Shown one piece after another: positions 8,164 to 17,077 of a stretch of DNA of 64,000 bases. Within the stretch, counting starts at the first letter, position 1; every line of letters begins with the position of its first letter. The stretch spans positions 17,068 to 81,067 of the forward strand of contig JAAYVF010000012.1 of NCBI GenBank assembly GCA_012517325.1, given 5' to 3'. The stretch comes from Myxococcales bacterium (GTDB lineage Bacteria > Lernaellota > Lernaellaia > Lernaellales > Lernaellaceae). The notes beneath the pieces were generated by a model. The model was not told the origin of the DNA and ran no database searches. It saw only the letters and a list, made by a program, of their open reading frames with translations. Position numbers and translations under genes: made by a program.

Positions 8164-9432
8164 TTATTTCAGGTCCAGCCGGTTGACCGCGATCATGTCG
8201 TCGAGAATCGGCTTGGCGCGGTCGGCGGTCGGGCCGAGCGGATTGGTGAAAATGGCCTTGAGGGCGTAGGCGTAGCTGCGATGCAGCGCGGCCTTGATGG
8301 TCAGGATCTCGTACATCTTCGCCTGGAACAGGAGCGCCAGCATCGATTCGTCGGGCTCGCCGGCCGACCGGGGCCGGGCGCCGTCGCGGCCGATCGTGCA
8401 ATTGGTTTCCACCACGAAACGGTCGGGCAAGCCGGGAATCGCTCCCTGGTTGCGGACGTTCACCGCATGGACGATGCCCAGGTCGTTGACCAGGGCGTCG
8501 ATGACGTCGATGGCGATTTTCGAATAATAAGCGCCGCCGCGCAGATTCAACTCCTCCGGCTTGGTGAACAAATCGGGGTCACGGTACTTGGCCAGCAGGG
8601 TTTCCTCGACTGCCATGACTTCCTGCGCGCGCGTTTTCGGTTTGGCCTGCAACAGCGCCAGCACGCGTTCGGTGTTGTAATAGTAGCGGTTGTAATACAG
8701 CGGCACCGCTTGCAGCGCTTCGATCAGTTCGGGCTTGAAGTCGACGTCCGGGATGTTTTTCGGACCTTCTTCGCTGGCCAGATAATGCAACAACCGGGCG
8801 GTGACATCCTCGCCGTTGACCGTCACCCGGCGCACCCAACCCAGGTGATTGAGGCCGATCACGTCCATGTCCACCGCCTCGTCCGGCACCCGCAGGTGTT
8901 TGGCGACGGTCATCTTCATGTCGATCGGCACGTTGCACAGGCCGACGGCCTTCTCGCGGCCGGCGAAATTCAGAATGGCTTCGGTCACCAGGCCCGACGG
9001 GTTGGTGAAATTGATCAGCCAGGCGTTCGGACAATAGCGGTCCATGTCCTCGCAGATCGAAAAAATCACCGGCAGGGTACGCAGCGCCTTGGCCATGCCG
9101 CCGATTCCCGTGGTCTCCTGCCCGATCAGGCCGTGGCGCAGGCCGAGCAATTCGTCCTGGTAGCGGGCCGGCTGCTTGCCGACGCGGAATTGGGTGCTGA
9201 CGAACGCCGCGCCGTCGAGGGCGGCCCGGCGGTCGGTGGTCAGGCTGACGCGGAACGGCCGGCCGGCATGTTCCACCATGCGCTGGGCGAAAGTGCCGAC
9301 GACGCTCAGCCGCTCTTCGTCGATGTCCATCAGGGCCAGTTCGGTCAGACCGAGCTTTTTCGCCCGCGCGATAAAGCCGTCGACCAATTCCGGCGTGTAA
9401 GTGCTGCCACCGCCGATTACCGCGATTTTCAC
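8164..9432 (-). CDS. Glycoside hydrolase family 4, 6-phospho-beta-glucosidase-like
   Basis: A 422-residue protein of family GH4, the NAD- and divalent-metal-dependent glycosidases that work by oxidation and elimination. The N terminus has the dinucleotide-binding stretch VIGGGSTYTPEL; the motif NFTNPSG and the metal-ligand motifs GLCNVP (Cys) and GLNHLGW (His) are intact. The sequence is closest to the LicH/CelF branch, acting on 6-phosphorylated beta-glucosides. No phosphotransferase system genes are adjacent, so the phosphorylated substrate source is not explained here. The start codon is GTG at 9430-9432, with GGAGG seven bases upstream (complement of 9440-9444). Confidence 0.85.
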   Translation of the reverse strand: MKIAVIGGGSTYTPELVDGFIARAKKLGLTELALMDIDEERLSVVGTFAQRMVEHAGRPFRVSLTTDRRAALDGAAFVSTQFRVGKQPARYQDELLGLRHGLIGQETTGIGGMAKALRTLPVIFSICEDMDRYCPNAWLINFTNPSGLVTEAILNFAGREKAVGLCNVPIDMKMTVAKHLRVPDEAVDMDVIGLNHLGWVRRVTVNGEDVTARLLHYLASEEGPKNIPDVDFKPELIEALQAVPLYYNRYYYNTERVLALLQAKPKTRAQEVMAVEETLLAKYRDPDLFTKPEELNLRGGAYYSKIAIDVIDALVNDLGIVHAVNVRNQGAIPGLPDRFVVETNCTIGRDGARPRSAGEPDESMLALLFQAKMYEILTIKAALHRSYAYALKAIFTNPLGPTADRAKPILDDMIAVNRLDLK

Positions 9433-9730
9433 TGCATCGCCTCCGTTTTACCAAGCCCGCGATCAGGCGCGCACTATAAAATTTTGAGCGCCCCCGGGCA
9501 AGGCGGTGAAAATTTCGCCCGCGAATCCCAGTCGTAACGGACATCGCAACCTGGAAAATCGGACCATTTGAGACCTGATCCAAAATAGTATTGATAACTA
9601 ATTTTTCTTGCTCCGACCCATTCACTGATTATATTCTGAACCAATGCAACCGCTGAAAATTTGGCTCGCATCATAAAAATGTAATAACTATTAAATAGCC
9701 CCTCTGGCGACCGAAAGGATCAAAACAACC
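9433..9730. other. Intergenic region between divergent genes
   Basis: A stretch of about 300 bases separates the GH4 gene and the haem-barrel gene. Its right half (about 9570-9710) is markedly richer in A and T than the flanking genes and should hold the promoter for the haem cluster. I found TTGCTC and TATATT about 16 bases apart near 9608-9635, but not convincingly enough to call a promoter. Confidence 0.4.
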
Positions 9731-10912
9731 ATGAGCGATAAGTATACTTTTCCCTTGGCTTGTTTTTTACTCATCGAACTCCTGTTGCTGCTGTTTCCGT
9801 GTGAATCCACGGCCCGTCCGGAATTTTCCGCCCTGCAAAACAGCCCTTGCTGGAAATGCCATGTCAACCCGCTTGGCGGCGGCGAGCGCAACGCGACCGG
9901 ATTCTTCGCCGGCAAAAACCTGGGGCTGGAATCGACGACCGAATACCTCAACGCGAAATTCAAGGATTTCGGCGATTTCGACCCGATGATCGCCGACAAA
10001 ATCCAATTGGGCGCCGATGTCCGTGTGCTTTGGGACTATCTCGTCTATCACAACAACGATCTGCCGGAGAATTTGAAGCAGGGCGAAAACTCCACTTTCC
10101 AATTCATGCAAGGGCAATTTTACCTCGACGCGCAGGTGCTGCCGGTTTTTCAGGCCGTCGGCGGCTACGATGTCGCCAACAACACGTACGAAGCCTACGG
10201 TTTGTTCGATCATCTGCCGGCCGGGATCTATGCCAAGATCGGCCGGTTCATCCTGCCCTTCGGCCTGCGTCTGGACGATCATACCGTTTATACGCGCAGC
10301 GCCATGGGCTTCGGCCCGCTCAGTCAAGACACCGGCATCGAGGCCGGTATCCGGCCCGGTCCGTTTTTCCTGACGGCGGCACTGACCAACGGCTCGCTCG
10401 GCAACAACAGCCCGGACCGGACCGGGCATTACTATTCCGTCACCGGACAGACCGGCGTCCGTTTCTGGAAAATGGGCTTGGGACTCAGCGGCTTCCACAA
10501 CAACATCGAAAGCCTGGTCAACAATACCTATGGCGCCTGGGCTACTTTCGGCTTCTGGAAAATCGCCCTGTTGGGCGAATTCGATTACCAGGAGCAGGAA
10601 ACCCAGATCGAACCGACCGCGACCGCCGTAACGCCGGCCGCCTCGCCGAAAGTGCGCCTTCGCCCCGGATCGGCCGCCTTTACCGAGGCGGAAATCGAGC
10701 TGATCCGCGGTCTCCTGGCCCAACTCCGCTACACCCACTGGGACCCGAATTGGGAAAAAGCGGAAACCTTCGAGGATCAGACGATGGCCGGTTTGTTGTT
10801 CTATCCGATACCGTATTTTTCGACCACCCTGCAATACAAGTTCAACCGGCGGCCGGCCGACCAGGATCGCAACGCAAGCGAAGTCACCGCGCTGGCGCAC
10901 TTTTACTTCTAG
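9731..10912 (+). CDS. Outer-membrane beta-barrel protein with one N-terminal haem c site
   Basis: A 393-residue exported protein. A hydrophobic signal peptide ends near residue 28 (ESTA), and a single c-type haem motif CWKCH lies at residues 40-44. The rest is rich in alternating amphipathic strands and aromatic residues and ends in Phe (HFYF), the usual C-terminal signature for outer-membrane barrel insertion by the BAM machinery. The haem site just after the signal peptide, followed by a barrel, suggests electron transfer at or across the outer membrane. The next two genes encode haem-binding lipoproteins 16 and 36 bases apart on the same strand. A non-redox porin with a vestigial haem is the main alternative. 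Confidence 0.7.
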   Translation: MSDKYTFPLACFLLIELLLLLFPCESTARPEFSALQNSPCWKCHVNPLGGGERNATGFFAGKNLGLESTTEYLNAKFKDFGDFDPMIADKIQLGADVRVLWDYLVYHNNDLPENLKQGENSTFQFMQGQFYLDAQVLPVFQAVGGYDVANNTYEAYGLFDHLPAGIYAKIGRFILPFGLRLDDHTVYTRSAMGFGPLSQDTGIEAGIRPGPFFLTAALTNGSLGNNSPDRTGHYYSVTGQTGVRFWKMGLGLSGFHNNIESLVNNTYGAWATFGFWKIALLGEFDYQEQETQIEPTATAVTPAASPKVRLRPGSAAFTEAEIELIRGLLAQLRYTHWDPNWEKAETFEDQTMAGLLFYPIPYFSTTLQYKFNRRPADQDRNASEVTALAHFYF

Positions 10913-10928
10913 GGAAAGGGGACCGGAG

Positions 10929-11372
10929 ATGAAATACCGGGAATTCGCGATTCTTCTGGCGCTGGTGGCGCTCCTGGCACTGGTCGGTTGGACTCTGGCG
11001 GCTTGCAACGACATCAATAGCGGCCGGGACAGTGATTGGAATGACTGGAGTCTGGACGGCGGTGGCGGCGCGGCGCCGGCGGACTCCGGCGATGATGACG
11101 ACGACGATTCCGCGACGGGTTGCGACACCACCGTCGAGCCGACCTGGGCTACTTTCGGGCAATGTTTCGTCGAATCCTATTGCACCCGCTGCCACACGAG
11201 CGGCAGCGGCAGCGCGCCCTTCGCGCTCGACACCTACGAGGCCGTCCATCAGCGGGCCGCCGCGGTCGCCGCCGACGTCGAAGCCGGCCGGATGCCGCCT
11301 TCGGCGCCGTTGCCCGCGGACGCCGAAATCACGCAATGGCTCGCCTGGATCGAAGCGGGCTTGCCGCAATAA
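10929..11372 (+). CDS. Monohaem c-type cytochrome lipoprotein with Asp-rich linker
   Basis: A 147-residue lipoprotein with a lipobox LAAC (lipid-anchored Cys26) followed by a Gly/Asp-rich linker including six consecutive Asp (about residues 55-60). One cytochrome module follows: CTRCH at 85-89, and the downstream MPP motif (RMPPSAP, about residue 122) that probably supplies the distal Met ligand. The module ends with a helix of the form WLAWIEAGLP. The same module occurs twice in the next gene. It lies 16 bases after the haem-barrel gene, so the two are probably co-transcribed. Confidence 0.75.
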   Translation: MKYREFAILLALVALLALVGWTLAACNDINSGRDSDWNDWSLDGGGGAAPADSGDDDDDDSATGCDTTVEPTWATFGQCFVESYCTRCHTSGSGSAPFALDTYEAVHQRAAAVAADVEAGRMPPSAPLPADAEITQWLAWIEAGLPQ

Positions 11373-11408
11373 CCGCATTTCGCGGCGCGCCAAATAAAGG
11401 AAAAACGA

Positions 11409-12068
11409 ATGCGGACGAGACAAAATATTTTCGCGGTGCTGGCCGTGCTGACCGGCGCGGTGTTGGGGGCGATCGGCCTGGCTTGCGACATCAACCTGAA
11501 CGGCGACACGGTCGATACCGACCTGACCTGGTACAACTTCGGCCAACCGTTTTTTTCCACGTATTGCGGCTCCTGCCATCAATCGTTCCTGAATTACAAC
11601 CGAGTGACCGGTAGCCAGGATGAGATCCGGCGGAAGGTCGACAGCCGTAGCATGCCGCCGAACGACTCGGGCATCGTCGTTCCCGACAGCGACATCGCCC
11701 GCCTGTTGGAATGGATCGATGCCGACCTGCCCGAAGGCTCCCCGACCGGCGACGATGACTCCGCGGGCCTTTATTGGACCAACTTCGCCGAAGCCTTCTT
11801 CGCCGGATATTGCACCCGCTGCCACAGCGACCCGCCGATCAATGACGCCGAAATTCCTTTGGTGACCCTGAGCGACGTTCGCGCCGAAATGCACCATGTG
11901 CAGGAACACGTGGTCGACGGGGAGATGCCGCCCTCGGCGCCCTTCCCGACGGCCGCCGAAAGGCAGGATTTGAGCGACTGGATCGACGCCGGCGCGCCCT
12001 ACGATGAAAACGATCCCGGGGTCGGCGGCGACGACGAGGATGACGACGGGGAGGATGACGGCGACTGA
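11409..12068 (+). CDS. Dihaem c-type cytochrome lipoprotein, tandem duplicated module
   Basis: A 219-residue lipoprotein with lipobox GLAC (Cys26). It contains two copies of the module seen in the upstream gene: CGSCH at 53-57 with MPP near 82-84, and CTRCH at 135-139 with EMPPSAP downstream. Each copy begins with W-x-x-F-x-x-x-F-F-x-x-Y-C and ends with an LLEWIDADLP or LSDWIDAGAP helix. A short Asp linker (GDDDSAG) joins the modules and the C-terminal tail is very acidic (Asp/Glu-rich). With the beta-barrel and the monohaem lipoprotein it looks like an electron-transfer unit at the envelope. A terminator lies 41 bases after the stop. Confidence 0.75.
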   Translation: MRTRQNIFAVLAVLTGAVLGAIGLACDINLNGDTVDTDLTWYNFGQPFFSTYCGSCHQSFLNYNRVTGSQDEIRRKVDSRSMPPNDSGIVVPDSDIARLLEWIDADLPEGSPTGDDDSAGLYWTNFAEAFFAGYCTRCHSDPPINDAEIPLVTLSDVRAEMHHVQEHVVDGEMPPSAPFPTAAERQDLSDWIDAGAPYDENDPGVGGDDEDDDGEDDGD

Positions 12069-12108
12069 CCGGCTGACCTTCTCGACGGCCGACTTTTCAG
12101 GTTATTCC

Positions 12109-12136
12109 GGGCGGTTTTTCACCGCCCTTTTTCTTT
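12109..12136 (+). terminator. Intrinsic terminator after haem cluster
   Basis: GGGCGGT (12109-12115) pairs with ACCGCCC (12121-12127) and is followed by a T-rich run. It separates the haem cluster from the ABC transporter operon. Confidence 0.75.
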
Positions 12137-12251
12137 TTTCCTTCCTGAAATACATTGAACCGGTTTCTCTGGCCCGGGGTCTTTACAGCGCCAACTTCTT
12201 TTGGCGGATACGAAGACCATATCCATAGTTGTGAATCAGGAGGCGAAGACC

Positions 12252-13175
12252 ATGATCGCGGTCAAGAACCTGACCAAACGTTATGGGGAGGTTGTGGCGG
12301 TCGACGACATCTCCTTCCAGATTTCGAAGGGCGAGGTCGTCGGTTTTCTGGGCCCGAACGGCGCCGGAAAAACCACCACCATGCGGATGATCACCGGCTA
12401 TCTGGGCGCCGACGGCGGCTCGGTCGAGATCGACGGCAAACCGTTTCACGACGATCCCGCCGCCGCGAAGAGCAAAATCGGTTACCTGCCCGAGAACAAT
12501 CCGCTCTACGACGACATGACCGTGCTCGAATACCTCGATTTCGTCGCCGAGATGCGCGGCATGAAGCCCGCCAAACGGGCGTCGGCCGTGCAGCGGAACG
12601 TGAAGACCTACGGCCTGACCGAAATGGCGGCGAAGGATATCGGCGAATTGTCGAAAGGCTACCGGCAGCGCGTCGGCCTGGCGCAAGCCTCGCTGGCCGA
12701 TCCGCCGATCATGATCCTCGACGAGCCGACCAGCGGCCTGGACCCCAACCAGATCATCGAAATCCGCAACCTGATTCGCGAAATCGGCAAAACGAAAACC
12801 GTCATTCTCTCCACCCACAACCTCGGCGAGGTGGAGGCGACCTGCTCCCGCGTACTAATCATCAGCGGCGGCAAGCTGATCGCCGACGACACCCCGGAAG
12901 CGCTGGAAAGCCGGGTCACGGTGGCGCTGCTCTACGCGCGGCTCAAGGGCGACGGCGACCTGGCGGCCGGATTGCAAGCGCTGCCCGGAGTCGCCGGCGT
13001 CGAGGAGCGGGAGCGCGACGGCGACTGGCGGATTTTCGCGCTGAAGGTCGATCCGCGCGGCGAAGTGGCCGAACGGGTCTTCGATCTTTGCGTCGCCAAC
13101 CGCTGGAAGCTGTCGGAGCTGCGCAAGGAATCGACGTCCCTGGAAAACGTCTTCACGCAGATGACACGGAGGTAG
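12252..13175 (+). CDS. ABC transporter ATP-binding protein (GldA type)
   Basis: A 307-residue nucleotide-binding subunit. Walker A is GPNGAGKTTT (about residues 36-45), the signature is LSKGYRQRVGLAQ, and Walker B is IMILDEPTSGLD, followed by the H-loop STHN. A C-terminal extension of about 100 residues follows the ATPase core, as in GldA-like and CcmA-type transporters. I set the start at the ATG at 12252 because AGGAGG at 12238-12243 precedes it; an upstream in-frame start would give an unlikely leader. The membrane subunit begins seven bases after the stop, so the two form one transporter. Confidence 0.88.
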   Translation: MIAVKNLTKRYGEVVAVDDISFQISKGEVVGFLGPNGAGKTTTMRMITGYLGADGGSVEIDGKPFHDDPAAAKSKIGYLPENNPLYDDMTVLEYLDFVAEMRGMKPAKRASAVQRNVKTYGLTEMAAKDIGELSKGYRQRVGLAQASLADPPIMILDEPTSGLDPNQIIEIRNLIREIGKTKTVILSTHNLGEVEATCSRVLIISGGKLIADDTPEALESRVTVALLYARLKGDGDLAAGLQALPGVAGVEERERDGDWRIFALKVDPRGEVAERVFDLCVANRWKLSELRKESTSLENVFTQMTRR

Positions 13176-13182
13176 AAACGCC

Positions 13183-15519
13183 ATGGCACGCATTTGGGCG
13201 CTCTACAAAAAGGAAGTCCGCACCTACTTCAACTCGCCGATCGCCTACATCGTGTTGACGGTGTTGCTGATCGGCGTCGGCTACTTCTTTTTCCAGACGT
13301 TCTTCGCCGGCGAACAGGCGACGCTCCGCTTCTTCTTCCGCGTCGCCGCCTGGTCGTTCCTGCTCTTCGGCCCCGCGGTCACGATGAAGCTGCTGGCCGA
13401 GGAAAAGAAGACCGGCGCCATCGAACCGCTGCTGACCCTGCCGCTCCGCGAATGGGAAGTCGTGCTCGGCAAGTTCTTCGCCGGCTGGACCCTGCTGGCG
13501 ATCTACCTGTTGATCACCCTGGTCTATCCGATCAGCATCGCCTTTATCGGCAAGCTCGATTTCGGCCCGCTGGCCGGCGGCTACCTGGGCCTGTTTTTCC
13601 TCGGCGGCACGTTCGTGGCCCTGGGCATGTTCGCCTCGGCCATCTCGCGCAATCAGGTCATCAGCCTAATCGTCGCCTTCGTCATCGCCATGATGCTGTT
13701 CGTCATGGATTTGCTGCTGCCCTTCCTGCCGCCCTCCTGGCAGAACGTGGTGCAGTTCATCGGCGTGGATTCGCACTTTTCGAACATCAGCCGCGGCGTC
13801 GTGGACACGCGCGACCTGGTGTATTCCTGCTCGCTGATGGCCTTCTTCCTGTTCCTGTCCGCCCAGGCGCTGCAAACGCGGCTGAGCGATCACTCTAAAA
13901 AATGGCGGCTCAACCGGGTGCTGTACATCGGCGCCGCCGCCGGCTGTCTGATCGCCCTCAACGCGATTTCCTTCCTGGCCAACGGGCGCGTCGACCTGAC
14001 AGAAGACAAGCAGTTCACGCTGTCGGAATCGAGCCGCGACCTGTTGCACGAACTGGACGATCAACTGACCATCACCGCCTACTTCTCGCGCGAGCTGCCG
14101 CCGCCGGCCAACAACAACACGGCCGTGGTGCGCGACCTGCTCGAGGAATACCGGACGGCGAGCGACGGCAAGGTGACTTACAACTTCGTCGACCCGGATA
14201 CCCCCGGCAAGGACGGCCAGCCCGATCAGGCGCTGATCGCCCAGGCCCAGGCGGCCGGCATCCCGAAAATCGACATGCGGGCCTTCCGTAAGGACCAGGT
14301 GCAGATGGTCAAGGTCTATCTCGGCATCGCGCTGCAATACGGCGACAAGACCGAGTCGCTGCCCGTGGTGCAAAACCTCGACAACCTCGAATACGACCTG
14401 ACCAGCCGCATCAGCAAAATGCTGCGCGAAAAAACGCCCACCCTGGCCTTCCTGTCCGGCAACGGCGCCTTTACCTCCGCCGAGGGGCTGGGCCGGGTCG
14501 CCGGCGCGCTGAAGGACAAATTCACCGTCAAGGACGCGGACCTTTCCAAAGGTGACGAAGCCTTGAAAGACGTCGACGTGCTGGTGGTCGCCGGTCCGAA
14601 GCAACCCCTGCCGCAAAACGTCCTCTTCGCGATCGATAATTTCATCATGCAGGGCCATCGGGTCGCCTTCCTGGTGGATAAAGCGATTCTCGACCCGAAA
14701 TCGCTGATCGGGCGGCCGTTCAGCAGCGGCCTCGAGGAACTCCTCAAGGCTTACGGCGTCGAGTTCAACCCGTCGCTCATCCTGGATCAAAACTCCGAGC
14801 GCGTGGCCGTCAGCCGCCAATCGAACGGTTTCACCATCCAGTCCATGGTCCAGTTCCCGCTGATCGTTCACGTTCAGGATTTGGCGAAAGACACGCCGAT
14901 CACCAAAAACCTCAACGGCTTCGCCCTACCGTTCGCCGCGCCGATCGAGTTGACGCGCAAGGACGGTGTCGAAACGCACATCATCGCCCGCAGCTCGCCG
15001 CGCAGTTGGCTGTTCACTTTCCAAGACTCGTTCCTCGCGGATCCGCAGGCCCTGCCGGTGCCGGAGGAAAGCGATTTCGTCGGCCCGCAAAATCTGGTGG
15101 TGACCCTGGAAGGCACGTTCCCCAGCGCGTTCGTGGAGCAGCCCCTGCCGATTGCCGAGGACGGCACCTCGCCGGCCGACAACGTCACGCCGAAAAGCGC
15201 GCCGACCCGCCTGGCCGTGGTCGGCTCGTCGTGGTGGGCGGCCGACATGATGCCCAATCCGCTCAACCAGCTCCTGTTCTCCAACCTCGCCGACTGGCTG
15301 GTGCAGGACGAACGATTGATGAGCATTCGCACCCGCAGCATCGAAAACCGGCCGCTCAAGCCCCTCGGCGACACCGCGCGGGCCGTTTTCAAGTACGGCA
15401 ACATGCTGGCGCCGCCGCTGCTGCTCGTGGCGTTCGGTCTGCTTCGCTGGCGCTTGCGCCTGCGGAAGAAAAGCCGCGGTCTGTCGGCCTTTCTGCGCAC
15501 CGGCGGAAAGGAGGAGTAA
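13183..15519 (+). CDS. Fused ABC-2 permease (GldF-like) and GldG-like periplasmic domain
   Basis: A 778-residue fusion. Residues about 1-235 are an ABC-2 permease of six membrane helices (YKKEVRTYFNSP at the start, then EEKKTGAIEPLLTLPL). After a further helix near 245-265, residues about 270-740 match the GldG/IFT52-like domain (LTEDKQFTLSESS, ITAYFSRELP), and a last helix lies near 740-760 before a basic tail. In Bacteroidetes GldF and GldG are separate proteins linked to gliding. Outside them this arrangement, with a DUF4340 partner, is an uncharacterised exporter-like system. The order ATPase, permease-GldG, DUF4340 is intact, with GGAGG before the ATG. Confidence 0.8.
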   Translation: MARIWALYKKEVRTYFNSPIAYIVLTVLLIGVGYFFFQTFFAGEQATLRFFFRVAAWSFLLFGPAVTMKLLAEEKKTGAIEPLLTLPLREWEVVLGKFFAGWTLLAIYLLITLVYPISIAFIGKLDFGPLAGGYLGLFFLGGTFVALGMFASAISRNQVISLIVAFVIAMMLFVMDLLLPFLPPSWQNVVQFIGVDSHFSNISRGVVDTRDLVYSCSLMAFFLFLSAQALQTRLSDHSKKWRLNRVLYIGAAAGCLIALNAISFLANGRVDLTEDKQFTLSESSRDLLHELDDQLTITAYFSRELPPPANNNTAVVRDLLEEYRTASDGKVTYNFVDPDTPGKDGQPDQALIAQAQAAGIPKIDMRAFRKDQVQMVKVYLGIALQYGDKTESLPVVQNLDNLEYDLTSRISKMLREKTPTLAFLSGNGAFTSAEGLGRVAGALKDKFTVKDADLSKGDEALKDVDVLVVAGPKQPLPQNVLFAIDNFIMQGHRVAFLVDKAILDPKSLIGRPFSSGLEELLKAYGVEFNPSLILDQNSERVAVSRQSNGFTIQSMVQFPLIVHVQDLAKDTPITKNLNGFALPFAAPIELTRKDGVETHIIARSSPRSWLFTFQDSFLADPQALPVPEESDFVGPQNLVVTLEGTFPSAFVEQPLPIAEDGTSPADNVTPKSAPTRLAVVGSSWWAADMMPNPLNQLLFSNLADWLVQDERLMSIRTRSIENRPLKPLGDTARAVFKYGNMLAPPLLLVAFGLLRWRLRLRKKSRGLSAFLRTGGKEE

Positions 15520-15522
15520 GCC

Positions 15523-17025
15523 ATGTTGTGGAGACGCACTGCCATTCTGCTGATCGCTTGCGGCGTCCTGACCCTCGTTGCCGCGCTCCTTGCGGCGCTG
15601 CCCTCCGGCGGCAAGGGCCCGGAACTGCAATTGCCCGCGGTCGACAAGACCGCCGTGGCGAAAATCACCGTCACCCGCCTCGAAGGGCCGTACTCCCTGG
15701 TGAAAACCGGCGAGAAATGGACCGTCGAGCCGGGCGGTTTCCCCGCCGATCAAACGCTGGTCGACCGGGCGCTTGACACCCTGACCGCCCTGCGCTTCGG
15801 TCCGACGGTTTCCGCCAAATCCGCCAGCCATTCCAAGTACGAGGTCGAGGACGGCCGGCTGACCGTCGCGCTGCATACCGCCAAGGGGGCGGCCTGGGAA
15901 TTGATCGTCGGCAAGGACAGCGCCGATAACCGCGGCACCTATGCCCGGAAGGCCGGCGACGACCGGGTCTACGTGGCCCTCGCCCGGCTGCGCGATCTGT
16001 TCGGCAAGGACGCGAACCGGTGGCGCGATCACGTCATCGTGAAGTTCGATCCGCAGGAAGCCGCCAGATTGACGGTCGCCGACAACGCGCAGACCTTGAG
16101 CTTCAAGAAGAACGACGCCGGCGCCTGGGAATTCGACGCGCCGCCGGAGAATCTGCCCGCGGGCTTCCGGCTCGATTCGGAAAAGGTGGCGCGGATCGCC
16201 CGCACCATCGCCAATCTGAACGCGAACGACTTCGAGGATTCCAAGGAAGCGGTCGATCGCGGGTTGGAGCCGCCGCGAACCCTGGTCACCGTGGAAACGG
16301 CCAAGGGCGAGAAGTACGCGGTGAAACTCGGCGCGGACAAGGACAAGAACGTCTACGTCCAGCGTGACGGCAACGAGCAGATTTACCTGGTCAACACGAT
16401 GATGATCGCCAACGTGAGAAAATCGCTGCTCGAGCTGCGCGACATGCACGTGGCGTTTTTCGATCCGGCCAAGGCCGCCAAAGTGACGATCCTCGACGGC
16501 GCGCGCCAGCTGGTATTCGAAAAAGCCGGCGAGGACAAGTGGAAAATCGCCGAATCCAGCGAAGCCGTTCCCCAGGGGTTCATCCTGGACGACGCCAAGG
16601 TCGCCACGCTGGCGCGCAGCGCCTCGACCCTGCAAGGGCTCTCGTTCGTCGGCCAGAGCGCGCCGGCGGCCGCCAAATTGGGCAGCGCCGGTTCGCTGAT
16701 CGTCGCGCTCGAGGGCGGCGGCGAGCAGAAAATCCAGCTCGGCGCCGAAGCTCCCGACGACCAGCGCTACGTCGGCGGCAACGGCTACGTGTACTTGATC
16801 AAAAAGTCCGGCGTCGACCGCCTGCTGAAAAAACTGGACGACATGAAGGTGACCGCGCAGCGCTCCAACCAGATGGGTGGGATCGATCCTTCCATGCTCG
16901 ACAAGCTGCCGCCGCAACTGCGCGAACAGTTCATGCAGCAGCAACGCCAGAAAATACTGCAAAATCAGATGATGCAGCAAATGATGAAAAAGGCCGAAAA
17001 GCAAAAGCAGGCGCCGAAAAAATAA
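15523..17025 (+). CDS. DUF4340 domain-containing membrane-anchored protein
   Basis: A 500-residue protein with one N-terminal membrane helix (about residues 7-27) and a large extracytoplasmic region in which a module recurs (TVEPGGFPADQTLVD, then later FDAPPENLPAGFRLD and AESSEAVPQGFILDD). These repeats are typical of DUF4340. The C-terminal 45 residues are rich in Gln, Met and Lys. The gene starts three bases after the GldF-GldG fusion, and DUF4340 proteins usually accompany such transporters, so it is probably a third, envelope-located subunit. Its biochemical role is unknown. A strong terminator follows. Confidence 0.8.
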   Translation: MLWRRTAILLIACGVLTLVAALLAALPSGGKGPELQLPAVDKTAVAKITVTRLEGPYSLVKTGEKWTVEPGGFPADQTLVDRALDTLTALRFGPTVSAKSASHSKYEVEDGRLTVALHTAKGAAWELIVGKDSADNRGTYARKAGDDRVYVALARLRDLFGKDANRWRDHVIVKFDPQEAARLTVADNAQTLSFKKNDAGAWEFDAPPENLPAGFRLDSEKVARIARTIANLNANDFEDSKEAVDRGLEPPRTLVTVETAKGEKYAVKLGADKDKNVYVQRDGNEQIYLVNTMMIANVRKSLLELRDMHVAFFDPAKAAKVTILDGARQLVFEKAGEDKWKIAESSEAVPQGFILDDAKVATLARSASTLQGLSFVGQSAPAAAKLGSAGSLIVALEGGGEQKIQLGAEAPDDQRYVGGNGYVYLIKKSGVDRLLKKLDDMKVTAQRSNQMGGIDPSMLDKLPPQLREQFMQQQRQKILQNQMMQQMMKKAEKQKQAPKK

Positions 17026-17048
17026 TCGCGCCGCACCAGAATGAGGGA

Positions 17049-17077
17049 AGCGCCGCCGCCGGGCGGCGCTTTTTTTA
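17049..17077 (+). terminator. Intrinsic terminator after the ABC/DUF4340 operon
   Basis: AGCGCCGCC (17049-17057) pairs with GGCGGCGCT (17062-17070) around GCCG, followed by seven T. Its last three bases are also the stop codon of the convergent radical SAM gene. Confidence 0.85.
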
